NCBI GenBank assembly: GCA_023091735.1
Contig: JALKBU010001378.1
Span: 1 to 11,792, forward strand
Origin: Trichomonas tenax
Lineage: Eukaryota > Parabasalia > Trichomonadida > Trichomonadidae
Length of the DNA stretch: 11,792 bases
Direction of reading: 5' to 3'
This document shows, piece after piece, positions 1-7,889 of the stretch (within the stretch, counting starts at the first letter, position 1; every line of letters begins with the position of its first letter). Both the position numbers and the translations under genes were made by a program. A model generated the notes under the pieces. It ran no database searches. It saw only the letters and a program-made list of their open reading frames with translations, and was not told where the DNA came from.

Positions 1-47
1 TAGACTGTACCACTTATACCACTGGATAGACAACTATCAATAAGTTC

Positions 48-158
48 ATGAAAGTACTTTCAAATCGAAAAAATATTGATCAGATAAAAAGTTATGAAGG
101 TCGCGGGACTACACCGCAGAAGGAAAATTTTTCCCAAAATTCGGACTTATACATCTGA
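48..158 (+). other. possible coding remnant, 36 codons, unassigned
   Basis: An ATG at 48 opens 36 codons ending in TGA at 156, with a mixed, protein-like composition (for example SYEGRGTTPQKENF) and a local GC rise around 100-125. The same frame is also readable upstream to the window edge, interrupted by a single TAG at 27. This could be the decayed 3' end of a gene that lies mostly outside the window. The opposite strand has an equally short coding-like run (MYKSEFWEKFSFCGVV), so strand and reality are both uncertain. I recognise no family. Confidence 0.2.
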
Positions 159-352
159 TTAAAATGATACAAAAACAAAAATTTTATTAGCATTATTGTC
201 TAAACTAATCAAATCACCCAACTGACATTGTAATTATCAATTACTTTATATAAAGATTTTAGATCTACACTCATTACTGAAAACAGTTCCCATAAATTCG
301 TAAAATTTGAACCAAAAACATTAAAAAACTCAATATTTACAATCTACACATT

Positions 353-871
353 TTGCAAGGTTCAAAAAATCATCCAAACAGTATAAATGAAGATTATTAC
401 ATTAATTGTTATTTCGTTGAAAATTCTGTGTCCGAAAGTTCTAGTATTTGCTCCGTAATCTTAAAAGACAATTCGTACAAAATCAAGCGTTGCATTTTTT
501 CCATTAATAATGTTGCGACTCTTCTATATTGCTACGGAAATGTTGAAGTCATTGTTACCGTATCCGCTTTCGTTAACAATACAATTACGTATTTATACTG
601 TGCTAGTTCAGAATATAGAACTGATTCAACTAGCTCAAAATTATATTATCCCAATGCAACAGTTGCAGACTGTTACTTTGAAAACACAACAACATCAATA
701 AACACCCATAATGCTGCAAGCGGTTCAGTTTCTATGAATGCTCAGAACAATCCAAAAGTTTATTCGGAGGTTTATGCAGAAATCATATGCACAATCGCGA
801 AGCCAACGATGTCTATAAACGCTTACCAGTTCAGATCGTTGGTTGGGAGATATAAGAAACAAAATAACTAA
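353..871 (+). pseudogene. 5'-truncated FxxN-family protein (diverged paralogue of the three intact copies)
   Basis: The open frame follows a TGA at 308 and has no ATG until late in the reading frame (within SVSMNAQ), so it lacks a credible start. Its product aligns along its whole length with the C-terminal half of the intact copies: the DYYINCYFVEN, IKRCIFSINN, VSAFVNN and VADCYFENTTTS stretches match TYSYFANN, IRSIFIGN, ECAFVSN and IDQSYFEDTKTS. FxxN-type turns recur at regular spacing, as expected of a right-handed beta-helix. The last residues (SINAYQFR then a basic, Asn-rich end) resemble copy 1's tail (GFNAYRIR, basic). About 180 N-terminal residues of the family are missing, and I could not find them in any frame of 1-350. 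Identity to the other copies is far lower than theirs to each other, so this is an older branch. It could be expressed only if a non-ATG start or an upstream fusion existed. Confidence 0.6.
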
Positions 872-1908
872 CTACGAGTGGCGTTTTGATTGTGTATCAT
901 CTCTAAAGATACAATATATGCCATTGTACCATAATCTGCCATGAATTATCAACATTTAAAAGAAATGTTCGCCATTTGATTATAAAAAAATTCAAAATTG
1001 AGCAATGAAACACAAATAAATCAATAGGTATATGTCTGTATATATTAATTCTCATGCTGTTCATCCTTATCTCTCATGATATTATCGAATTGAATTTAAT
1101 CTTTTTTAAATATCATTTGGCGACAATATATACAATATACACCGCCTAGCAGTTGGTGTCAAATGGAGCGCATTGCATTATTTCAATAAAAGAGTCAAAT
1201 AGATTTTTTTTTATTATAAACGAGAATTTATATTGAGGACTCGATCTATAAACACATATCAAATTTTTGTGTTCATTGTTAATCGAGCGCCGCCTCATAT
1301 CCAAAAAATATTGGCTTTGGTGATGTTAATATCAAAATCAATCAAAGATAATTAAGTTGTAGCTTCTATCATCGAATGTTAACTCATGGCTTTTATCCGA
1401 TATATAGATTCATTGTTAAAATTAAGAAAACAATGATGTAAAAGAATTATGGCATGTAAATAAAATCTTTGACATTTAATTTAGATTGTGGAATATTAAG
1501 GTTATATGGATAAAACTAAATTTTTTATGTAATTGTGTTAAGAAATACAATCGAAGCATGTTATAATAAGGCAAAAACTGTCAAAAATAAGGTATTTTAT
1601 TCGATATTACGAATTTAGTTTAAGGATGTGAAGTAATATCTATATTTTTAATATCAACAATTTTTAATTGTAATCGCTAAAAATCGTTTATTATGATCGG
1701 CATAAAATGATTAACAACATTTGTTTTGTTTGTTGTTTCTGTCAAAGTTCTCAATTTTTTTCTTAGAGTATTGTAAACATCAGATTAAACGGACATGATT
1801 CGCTATAGAGCACGAAAAGAAGGATTTCAAATATTGAACATTTTGGATTTTTATTTACGGAATAATGAATATTTTTGATTTTTTTTTTGACACATTTTCC
1901 TTTTCTCG
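872..1908. other. AT-rich intergenic region without a convincing gene
   Basis: I see no long frame, RNA gene or repeat here. A 50-codon ATG-to-TAG frame lies on the minus strand at 1146-1298 (product begins MRRRSINNEHKN) and overlaps a small GC rise near 1284-1298. It has no recognisable motif and may be chance. The 200 bp before copy 1's start at 1909 show no similarity to the 5' flanks of copies 2 and 3. They also lack the AAAAGTGAC motif present there. Confidence 0.5.
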
Positions 1909-2946
1909 ATGAATTCGTTGAATTTATCATTGATAACTGCAAAAGCATGGACCGATTATTACGATGCTGCGGGATATGTTAATGTAACAAATCAAACTAA
2001 TTCTTTTGTTGCAAACAAAACTTATTATGCGAATGAAGTAATGTTTATAGGATTTTATAATATTGTGATCAATGTTAATCTTGGAGTTTCACCTGATAAT
2101 ATCAATTTTCTCATTGAAAGTTGTTATTTCGAAAGAGATATAACTTCGATTTCAGCTTTTTCTTCTTCAGACACTGCATGCGGTACAATATATTTCCGTC
2201 TCAATAATGGAAATACTACTGTTGCAAAAACAAATGCAATTCAATGTTACAATAATGGAGGAGATAGCGATTTCTACTATTCAGGTGCAAATTTCTATTC
2301 TCAATTAGGTGGCGGGATGGCAAAGTTACTTGATTCTTCTATCTACAAATGTGCGGAAGGAAATAATGGTGTTTCTGCATATAAATATCAATGGTCACGG
2401 TCAACAACACAACGATTGAACACAACTTATTGCAACAACTACAACACTCCTTTCTTCTTTTTGATGCCGACTGATTCCGATCAAGATAACGTCACATATA
2501 GTTATTTTGCTAACAACAGTGCAAGCGCAGTAAAATCTAATGACAGGCTTGATAATGTTGGTGGTTCTGTGAATTATTTCCCTTATACATATTACGTAAT
2601 TCGATCCATTTTTATTGGCAACAGAGTTTCAACTCTTTTCCAAGGATACAGGAATGCAAAAATCGTTGTTCGTGAATGTGCATTTGTTTCAAATCAAAAT
2701 GATTATCTTTATAAATCTGTCGCTTCTGGAAATGATAATTGTGCAGAAGCGACTATTGATCAATCATATTTTGAGGACACAAAAACTTCAGCTTCGACAA
2801 ACGGCAATACATTTAAATTAACAACAACTAATGATCCGTCTTTTGTTATCTCCTTGATTGCTGCCATTAGTCCTCCAATTAAACCTTCTCCCACAAAAGG
2901 TTTCAATGCTTACAGAATTCGTGCTAAATTTCGAAAGAAATTTTAA
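1909..2946 (+). CDS. FxxN-motif, Pmp-like beta-helix family protein, copy 1 (345 aa)
   Basis: An uninterrupted ATG-to-TAA frame. The product is rich in Asn, Ser, Thr, Tyr and spaced Cys (C72, C91, C113, C148, C175, C257, C278). It carries repeated FxxN turns (F33VAN, F96RLN, F200ANN, F235IGN, F259VSN) and Gly-Gly pairs (G134-136, G218-219). FxxN plus GGA[ILV] repeats define the chlamydial polymorphic membrane protein passenger fold, and Pmp-like surface proteins are known in trichomonads, so a right-handed beta-helix is inferred. Several N-x-T/S sequons (NVT, NQT, NKT, NVT, NNS) would suit a glycosylated surface protein. However, I see no signal peptide and no membrane helix. Residues 1-12 are unrelated to the N-termini of copies 2 and 3, and homology begins exactly at AWTDYYDAA. 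The tail is basic (FRKKF). The stop codon lies within TAAA, the trichomonad polyadenylation tetranucleotide. Function unknown. Confidence 0.7.
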   Translation: MNSLNLSLITAKAWTDYYDAAGYVNVTNQTNSFVANKTYYANEVMFIGFYNIVINVNLGVSPDNINFLIESCYFERDITSISAFSSSDTACGTIYFRLNNGNTTVAKTNAIQCYNNGGDSDFYYSGANFYSQLGGGMAKLLDSSIYKCAEGNNGVSAYKYQWSRSTTQRLNTTYCNNYNTPFFFLMPTDSDQDNVTYSYFANNSASAVKSNDRLDNVGGSVNYFPYTYYVIRSIFIGNRVSTLFQGYRNAKIVVRECAFVSNQNDYLYKSVASGNDNCAEATIDQSYFEDTKTSASTNGNTFKLTTTNDPSFVISLIAAISPPIKPSPTKGFNAYRIRAKFRKKF

Positions 2947-2947
2947 A
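2944..2947 (+). promoter_or_regulatory. candidate poly(A) signal TAAA overlapping the copy 1 stop codon
   Basis: The stop TAA is followed by A, giving TAAA. In Trichomonas vaginalis a UAAA tetranucleotide, often including the stop codon, is reported as the polyadenylation signal. A four-base match in AT-rich DNA is weak by itself. Confidence 0.3.
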
Positions 2948-3045
2948 TTTCAGCCCAATGCATATCAAATTGTCTATTAATTGTAATGTCTAAAGTTTTC
3001 ATCTCAAACTCAGCTATTTCGCATCTTTTTTTTATAATTTGGAGA

Positions 3046-3231
3046 ACAATACATGTTTTAAAGCCAATGCGATTGACCACAGCAGACTCAGATCCTGCGT
3101 ATTTCGAAGACGCTCAATATACTGCATTAAATCAAATTTTCGAAAATTTGTATGTTGTTTAATCAGTTCGAAAACGAAGGTACTCCAACTGAATTCTGAT
3201 GCTCCGTTTGCAGCGAAACTTTGGACATAGG
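3046..3231 (+). pseudogene. decayed coding remnant in three frames, unassigned
   Basis: Three protein-like segments follow each other on the plus strand in different frames. TADSDPAYFEDAQYTALNQ and on to IFENLYVV ends at the TAA at 3160. FNQFENEGTPTEF starts at 3158 and ends at the TGA at 3197. NSDAPFAAKLWT starts at 3192 and ends at the TAG at 3228. Each has acidic and mixed composition and a higher GC content than the flanks, and they abut with only one- or two-base shifts. That is what a gene broken by two small indels would look like. I do not recognise the family. Chance is possible given the short length. Confidence 0.35.
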
Positions 3232-4465
3232 TAGTTCATACCATAGTGTACACTGAGTAAGTTCTCTGCAAGCAAAGGCTAGTATGGCCGACTTTTAAGT
3301 TTTAAATGTGATAAGTGAGAATGAGTAATGGGTATTTCGAAAAATACAACAAAATATTTTCTAAATTAAAATCTTATTTAAAATTAACTGGCCGCACACA
3401 TACAGTATGCTAGAGAATAGCACATAAATGGTTTTTGTATGATTTTCATTGGATCATGTCGTTGATAATTTTGTGAAATTGAAGATTTCAACATTAAACA
3501 GCAAATTATTGCTGTTTGACCAGATCAATAAAACTTAAATTAGTATGTTGTTACTCTTCAATCACATTCGACCTTTAATTGATTGTTTTGTCGTGAGCAA
3601 AAATTGATTCGTTAACCATTGATTACAAGATATGTTTATTGCCAATAGCTGCTAAATATGAATAGTATGTCAAAGTCCGGAAAGGAGGGAAAATCATCAT
3701 GGTCTAAATTATCAAAAAACTGTGCTATGTTTTTGAGACAAAGGACTCATTTAAATTCGATGGAGGTACTGCCCTTTCAATATGACGTAAAATGGATCTC
3801 TTTGCTAAAAATGTAGAAATATCTTGAGATTTACATGCGAAAATTTTGATGAATTTACTATGGATAGATTCTATGGACAGTTAAGTAATAGTGTGTTAAT
3901 TGGTCGTTTGTTAAAAGTCCAAATGTAGTGTAAAAGATAAGACAAATTTTTGAGGGTCCTAAAAATAACGTATTTTCGAAAACACTTGCAACCAGTAGCC
4001 ATAAGCAGCTGCAACATCAGCAAACATTGTATGTCGACCAGACATTAATGTGTTTATCATTTTCTAAATTATTACTGTCAAAGTAGAGTTTGGATATATA
4101 TAATGATACCACAAATTTCCGCAAAGAATCAAAACTTAATAATCTCACTTGCAAGGCTTTATTTACACTTCAAAACATTTGTGATTCAAAACTATCAAAA
4201 AAATCTAATCAATTACTATCCAATGAATTAGTGTGACGTCGCAAGCAAATAAAACAAAGAAATATTAATCAAAAGCAAGCAAAAGAAGATAAAAATGAAG
4301 CACAATTAGTGTATGTGTTATAGGTAGTATAATTCCATATCCAAAAAATCCTATGTTATAATGAGTTTCAATTTTGTTGCACGATTAGTGATATAAGTTA
4401 TTTAGTATGAGAGGAAATCATAATAGAACTTATGACAATTACTGTCTTATCGAGAGATAACATAA
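3232..4465. other. AT-rich intergenic region with coding-like scraps on both strands
   Basis: No sizeable gene. On the plus strand, an ATG frame of 52 codons runs from 3658 to 3816 (starts MNSMSKSGKEGKSSW). On the minus strand over the same bases there is a competing ~52-codon open run (contains LAKRSILRHIERAVPP), so at most one is real. A 33-codon minus-strand frame at 3959-4060 (MSGRHTMFADVAAAYGYWLQ within it) is unusually protein-like and may be a fragment of a lost gene. None is assigned to a family. No repeats longer than about 15 bp were noticed. Confidence 0.4.
3959..4060 (-). other. 33-codon coding-like fragment, unassigned
   Basis: Minus-strand ATG at 4060 to TAG at 3959, preceded in frame by a TAG. 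It holds the stretch RHTMFADVAAAYGYWLQVF, whose Ala, Gly, Trp and Val content is atypical of random AT-rich frames and coincides with a local GC rise. The same frame continues after the stop with further short open runs. It could be a scrap of a transposase or enzyme gene, but no catalytic motif is complete enough to name it. Confidence 0.25.
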
Positions 4466-5560
4466 TTATAAAAATGATGCATGTACAAATTTGTAAGAAT
4501 AACTAATTAGTGAATGTTGTAAAATACAGATATAATTGCACCATTTATATAATTTAGTTTTCGATTGTTTTGTCGGTGGAAATATTTGTGCATATAACAA
4601 AGGAACAAAAGACGGATCATTAGTTGTTGTTAATTTAAATGTATTGCCGTTTGTCGAAGCTGAAGTTTTTGTGTCCTCAAAATATGATTGATCAATAGTC
4701 GCTTCTGCACAATTATCATTTCCAGAAGCGACAGATTTATAAAGATAATCATTTTGATTTGAAACAAATGCACATTCACGAACAACGATTTTTGCATTCC
4801 TGTATCCTTGGAAAAGAGTTGAAACTTTGTTGCCAATAAAAATGGATCGAATTACGTAATATGTATAAGGGAAAAAATTCACAGAACCACCAACATTATC
4901 AAGCCTGTCATTAGATTTTACTGCGCTTGCACTGTTGTTAGCAAAATAACTATATGTAACGTTATCTTGATCGGAATCAGTCGGCATCAAAAAGAAGAAT
5001 GGCACATTGTAGTTGTTGCAATAAGTTGTGTTCAATCGTTGTGTTGTTGACCGTGACCATTGATATTTATATGCGCAAACACCTTTATCGAATTCTGCAC
5101 ATTTGTAGATAGAAGAATCAAGTAACTTTGCCATCCCGCCACCTAATTGAGAATAGAAATTTGCACCTGAATAGTAGAAATCGCTATCTCCTCCATTATT
5201 GTAGCATCGAATTGCATTTGTTTTTGCAACAGTAGTATTTCCATTATTGAGACGGAAATGTATTGTACCGCATGCAGTGTCTGAAGAAGAAGAAGAAATC
5301 GAAGTTTTATCTCTTTCGAAATAACAACTTTCAATGAGAAAATTGATATTATCGGGTGAAACTCCAAGATTAACATTGATCACAATATTATAAAATCCTA
5401 TAAATATTACTTCATTCGCGTAATAAGTTTTGTTTGCAACAAAAGAATTAGTTTGATTTGTTACCTTAACATATCCCGCAGCATCGTAATAATCGGTCCA
5501 TGCTTCGTTAACTTTTTGATAAAACTTGAAATCTTTTTTAACATAAATATGGAATTTCAT
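4466..5560 (-). CDS. FxxN-motif, Pmp-like beta-helix family protein, copy 2 (364 aa, mosaic)
   Basis: I take the ATG at 5560 (context AAAACAATG) rather than the upstream TTG at 5617, because no ATG lies in the extension. With this start the product is 364 aa, the same length as copy 3. The N-terminus MKFHIYVKKDFKFYQKVNE is not a signal peptide and matches copy 3 (IYAKKDFQFYQKVNE). The body is nearly identical to copy 1, with FxxN turns FVAN, FRLN, FANN, FIGN and FVSN, regularly spaced Cys, N-x-T/S sequons and a GGSV pair, again suggesting a right-handed beta-helix. From DPSFV onward it follows copy 3 (LLYAQIF, then a divergent tail ending HASFL) instead of copy 1's basic tail. The gene is therefore a patchwork of the other two. 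The stop is not in TAAA. It converges with copy 1. No membrane helix. Role unknown, possibly surface or secreted. Confidence 0.72.
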   Translation of the reverse strand: MKFHIYVKKDFKFYQKVNEAWTDYYDAAGYVKVTNQTNSFVANKTYYANEVIFIGFYNIVINVNLGVSPDNINFLIESCYFERDKTSISSSSSDTACGTIHFRLNNGNTTVAKTNAIRCYNNGGDSDFYYSGANFYSQLGGGMAKLLDSSIYKCAEFDKGVCAYKYQWSRSTTQRLNTTYCNNYNVPFFFLMPTDSDQDNVTYSYFANNSASAVKSNDRLDNVGGSVNFFPYTYYVIRSIFIGNKVSTLFQGYRNAKIVVRECAFVSNQNDYLYKSVASGNDNCAEATIDQSYFEDTKTSASTNGNTFKLTTTNDPSFVPLLYAQIFPPTKQSKTKLYKWCNYICILQHSLISYSYKFVHASFL

Positions 5561-5706
5561 TGTTTTTAAATTTATTTTTAATATATTCGGATTTCGACAA
5601 TAATACTTCCATAGCAATTGAATTGAATTAATTACCTTTAATTCATTTCATTGGTTTCTGAAAACAAATCAAATCTAAAAGTAAATCAAATTATTAAATG
5701 TCACTT
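5561..5706 (-). promoter_or_regulatory. 5' flank of copy 2, homologous to that of copy 3
   Basis: Read on the minus strand, this flank shares with copy 3 a TTAATTCAATT tract about 60-70 bp before the ATG, a following AAGTATTATT tract and an AT-rich leader. It also shares the TAAAAGTGACA element about 140 bp upstream. I find no clear match to the T. vaginalis initiator close to the ATG. The similarity may simply reflect segmental duplication of gene plus promoter. Confidence 0.35.
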
Positions 5707-5708
5707 TT
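5700..5708 (-). promoter_or_regulatory. AAAAGTGAC motif about 140 bp upstream of the copy 2 start
   Basis: The plus strand reads GTCACTTTT here, so the motif is in the sense orientation for copy 2. The same motif in the same orientation lies about 130 bp upstream of copy 3. It overlaps the stop of the Myb pseudogene. Regulatory function is inferred only from position and recurrence. Confidence 0.3.
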
Positions 5709-6154
5709 ATCTTTTGATTTTGCATTTTGTTGATACCATTGTTTTTGACTTGTGAATATCTTGATGCATTCCAAGTAATCCAAACGCATCTTCTAAAAGC
5801 ATTATTTCCTCATATTGCTAAATACAATGATTGTATTAATTTCATCTTGAATATTCGATTTTTTTTGATCTTGCAATTAACATATGTGGTGAATGACAAT
5901 ATGCATGGCAATCGAAAATTTTTGGCCAAAAATGGTAGTTATTTAAACCAAGGATATTTAACCTCAGAGAACATTCATTTGATATTGTATTTTCTTGAGT
6001 CTTAGATTTATTCAGTCCCGGTGATAAACAATAATTATTCCATCTCTTACAGCATTGTCTTTGATTTCGATCCTTAAAATTTGATGATATATTCTTCCAA
6101 TCGATGTATTTTGACTCATACATAAGTTGAAATCTTCTTCTTTTTCTCATCCAT
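5707..6154 (-). pseudogene. broken Myb-type DNA-binding protein gene
   Basis: The frame from 6150 encodes a recognisable Myb repeat: YIDWKNISSNFKDRNQRQC then CKRWNNY and LSPGLNKSK. The tryptophans W18 and W37 are 19 residues apart, and the recognition helix is RNQRQCCKRWNNY, as in R2-type repeats of trichomonad Myb proteins. The first helix with the usual EED is missing, apparently by deletion between RRRF and MYESKY. After NKSK the third repeat is lost to frameshifts. FGQKFSIAMH (about 5930-5900) in another frame resembles the middle of an R3 repeat. Then come LQDQKKSNIQDEIN and, from 5811, EEIMLLEDAFGLLGMHQ in yet another frame, ending in TAA-A at 5707. A start with MDEKKKK at 6154 is out of frame with the repeat. 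Intact relatives would be sequence-specific nuclear DNA-binding proteins. This copy cannot make one. Confidence 0.7.
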
Positions 6155-6289
6155 TATGAAAAAATACTGTAATGGATGATACACAAAAGAATGAATGAAA
6201 AATCTCTTTACTTTTATCAAAAAATCATTTTCTAGGGGAAAAAGTGCGTTATTAAAGGATGTTTTTCTGTTCAAATGTCGAAAGTTATT

Positions 6290-6656
6290 TGTTTTGAAAT
6301 AAGCATCTTTTGATCTAATATTTGTTACTGTAATAAATAGAAACACCATAATTATCTTCGCAATAATGTATGTTAGAGTTTGGTATTGTAGCACTATTAT
6401 TTAAGAAAAATGGAACATGTAAGTTTTATAGTATCTCCGCCACTAACAGTCAAGAAATTAGCGCTATCGTTATAATAACGAGTGGCACAACTATATTCGC
6501 TGAATGCGATTCAAAGTATATTGTCCCGCAAACATTATCACTATTTGCTAATCTATTGGCAAATGAAGTACATTCAGTGAATTAGAAATTTGATGGATTT
6601 TTCGTTGAACCAATAATAACTACCTTGAAATCCATGATTTTACATTGATATGCTAG
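6290..6656 (-). pseudogene. decayed FxxN-family copy
   Basis: Reading the minus strand from about 6656 recovers the family's N-terminal half across lesions. IMDFKVVIIGSTKNPSN parallels FIGFYNIVINVNLGVSPDN. After an in-frame TAA near 6585, FTECTSFANRLANSDNVCGT then IYFES parallels ESCYFERD through SSDTACGTIYF. A frameshift follows, then YYNDSANFLTVSGGDTIKL and TCSIF parallel FYYSGANFYSQLGGGMAKLL and DSSIY. Another shift gives FLNNSATIPN and CEDNYGVSIYYSNKY, parallel to CAEGNNGVSAYKYQW. Order and spacing are conserved over about 120 residues, which excludes chance. It sits between the Myb pseudogene and copy 3 on the same strand. Sequence identity is low, so it is an old or independently derived member, not a recent copy. 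Confidence 0.6.
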
Positions 6657-6752
6657 TTAATTTTTGTTTTCTTGAATAGTTCTTTGAGAATATTTATAGG
6701 CGCTAAACTCTATATTTGTTACAGGCGTGAATATTCATAGAAATTGACCTTG

Positions 6753-6772
6753 ATAAGTAATTTATTGCTTAT
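6753..6772 (-). repeat. short inverted repeat downstream of copy 3
   Basis: ATAAGTAATTTATTGCTTAT is a nearly perfect palindrome (one mismatched pair) lying 23 bp past the copy 3 stop. It could fold in the 3' end of the transcript, but AT-only palindromes are common at this base composition. Confidence 0.3.
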
Positions 6773-6794
6773 GATAATATTAATTATAAAAATG

Positions 6795-7889
6795 TTACAT
6801 GCACAAATTGTTAAGGGATTGTTGCAATATGGATAATACCTTACAAGGTTTATATAATTTAGTCTTTGGTTGTTTTGTAAGTGCAAAAATTTGTGAATAT
6901 AACAAAGAAACAAAAGATGGGTCATTAGTTGTTGATAATATAAATGTATTTTGGTTTGAATTATATGATGCTGATGTTGTTGTGTCCTCAAAATATGATT
7001 GATCAATAATTGCTGATGAAGAATCACGAGAACCTCTATTTACAGCCTTATAAATATAATCATTTTGATTTGAAACAAATGCACATTCACGAATAACGAT
7101 TTTTGCATTAACGTATCCTTGGAAAAGAGTTGAAGCTCTGTTGCCAAAGAAAATTGAACGAATTATATAATATGTATTGTTGAAATAACTGACAGCACCG
7201 CCAATATTATCACGCATTCCAGTGCTTTTTGTTGCGCTTGCACTGTTATTAGCAAAATAACTATATGTAACGTTATCTTGACTTAAATCATTCGGCATCA
7301 AAAAGAAGAATGGCACATTGTAGTTGTTGCAATAAGTTGTGTTCAATCGTTGTGTTGTTGACCGTGACCATTGATATTTATATGCGCAAACACCTTTATC
7401 GAATTCTGCACATTTGTAGATTGAAGAATCAAGTAACTTTGCCATCCCGCCACCTAATTGAGAATAGAGATTTGCACCTGAATAGTAGGAATCGCTATCT
7501 CCTCCATTATTGTAGCATCGAATTGCATTTGTTTTTGCAACAGTAGTATTTCCATTATTGAGACGGAAATATATTGTACCGCATGCAGTGTCTGAAGAAG
7601 AAGAAGAAATCGAAGTTTTATCTCTTTCGAAATAACAACTTTCAATGAGAAAATTGATATTATCAGGTGGATCTACAAGATTAACATTGATCACAATATT
7701 ATAAAATCCTATAAACATTACCTCTTTAGCGTAATAAGTTGTATTTGCTTGATAAGAAGTTGTTTGGTTTGTTACTATATCATAACTCGCAGCATCGTAA
7801 TAATCAGTCCATGCTTCGTTAACTTTTTGATAAAATTGGAAATCTTTTTTTGCATAAATATAGAATAAATCTCGAAATATAATTTGCAT
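6795..7889 (-). CDS. FxxN-motif, Pmp-like beta-helix family protein, copy 3 (364 aa)
   Basis: An uninterrupted frame from the ATG at 7889. The N-terminus (MQIIFRDLFYIYAKKDFQF) resembles copy 2 from IYAKKDF onward and has no signal peptide. The body has FxxN turns (FRLN, FANN, FFGN, FVSN) and, around residue 230, an exact GGAV, the best match in the window to the Pmp GGA[ILV] motif. N-x-T/S sequons include NQT, NTT, NVT and NNS. In the first 55 homologous residues (ASYDIVTNQTTSYQ) and the last third (SRDSSSAIIDQSYFED) it differs from copies 1 and 2, while the middle third is almost identical to copy 2. The tail after DPSFV matches copy 2 at first (LLYSQIF) but is shortened because copy 2's GCA TCA is here G TAA CA in the aligned DNA. 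No membrane helix. A role at the surface is an inference from the Pmp-like repeats only. Confidence 0.72.
   Translation of the reverse strand: MQIIFRDLFYIYAKKDFQFYQKVNEAWTDYYDAASYDIVTNQTTSYQANTTYYAKEVMFIGFYNIVINVNLVDPPDNINFLIESCYFERDKTSISSSSSDTACGTIYFRLNNGNTTVAKTNAIRCYNNGGDSDSYYSGANLYSQLGGGMAKLLDSSIYKCAEFDKGVCAYKYQWSRSTTQRLNTTYCNNYNVPFFFLMPNDLSQDNVTYSYFANNSASATKSTGMRDNIGGAVSYFNNTYYIIRSIFFGNRASTLFQGYVNAKIVIRECAFVSNQNDYIYKAVNRGSRDSSSAIIDQSYFEDTTTSASYNSNQNTFILSTTNDPSFVSLLYSQIFALTKQPKTKLYKPCKVLSILQQSLNNLCM

Noticed and set aside
5727..6005. 92-codon plus-strand frame
   Set aside because: It is antisense to the Myb remnant, which carries an unmistakable domain on the other strand.
6370..6585. 71-codon plus-strand frame
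   Set aside because: Antisense shadow of the decayed FxxN-family copy.
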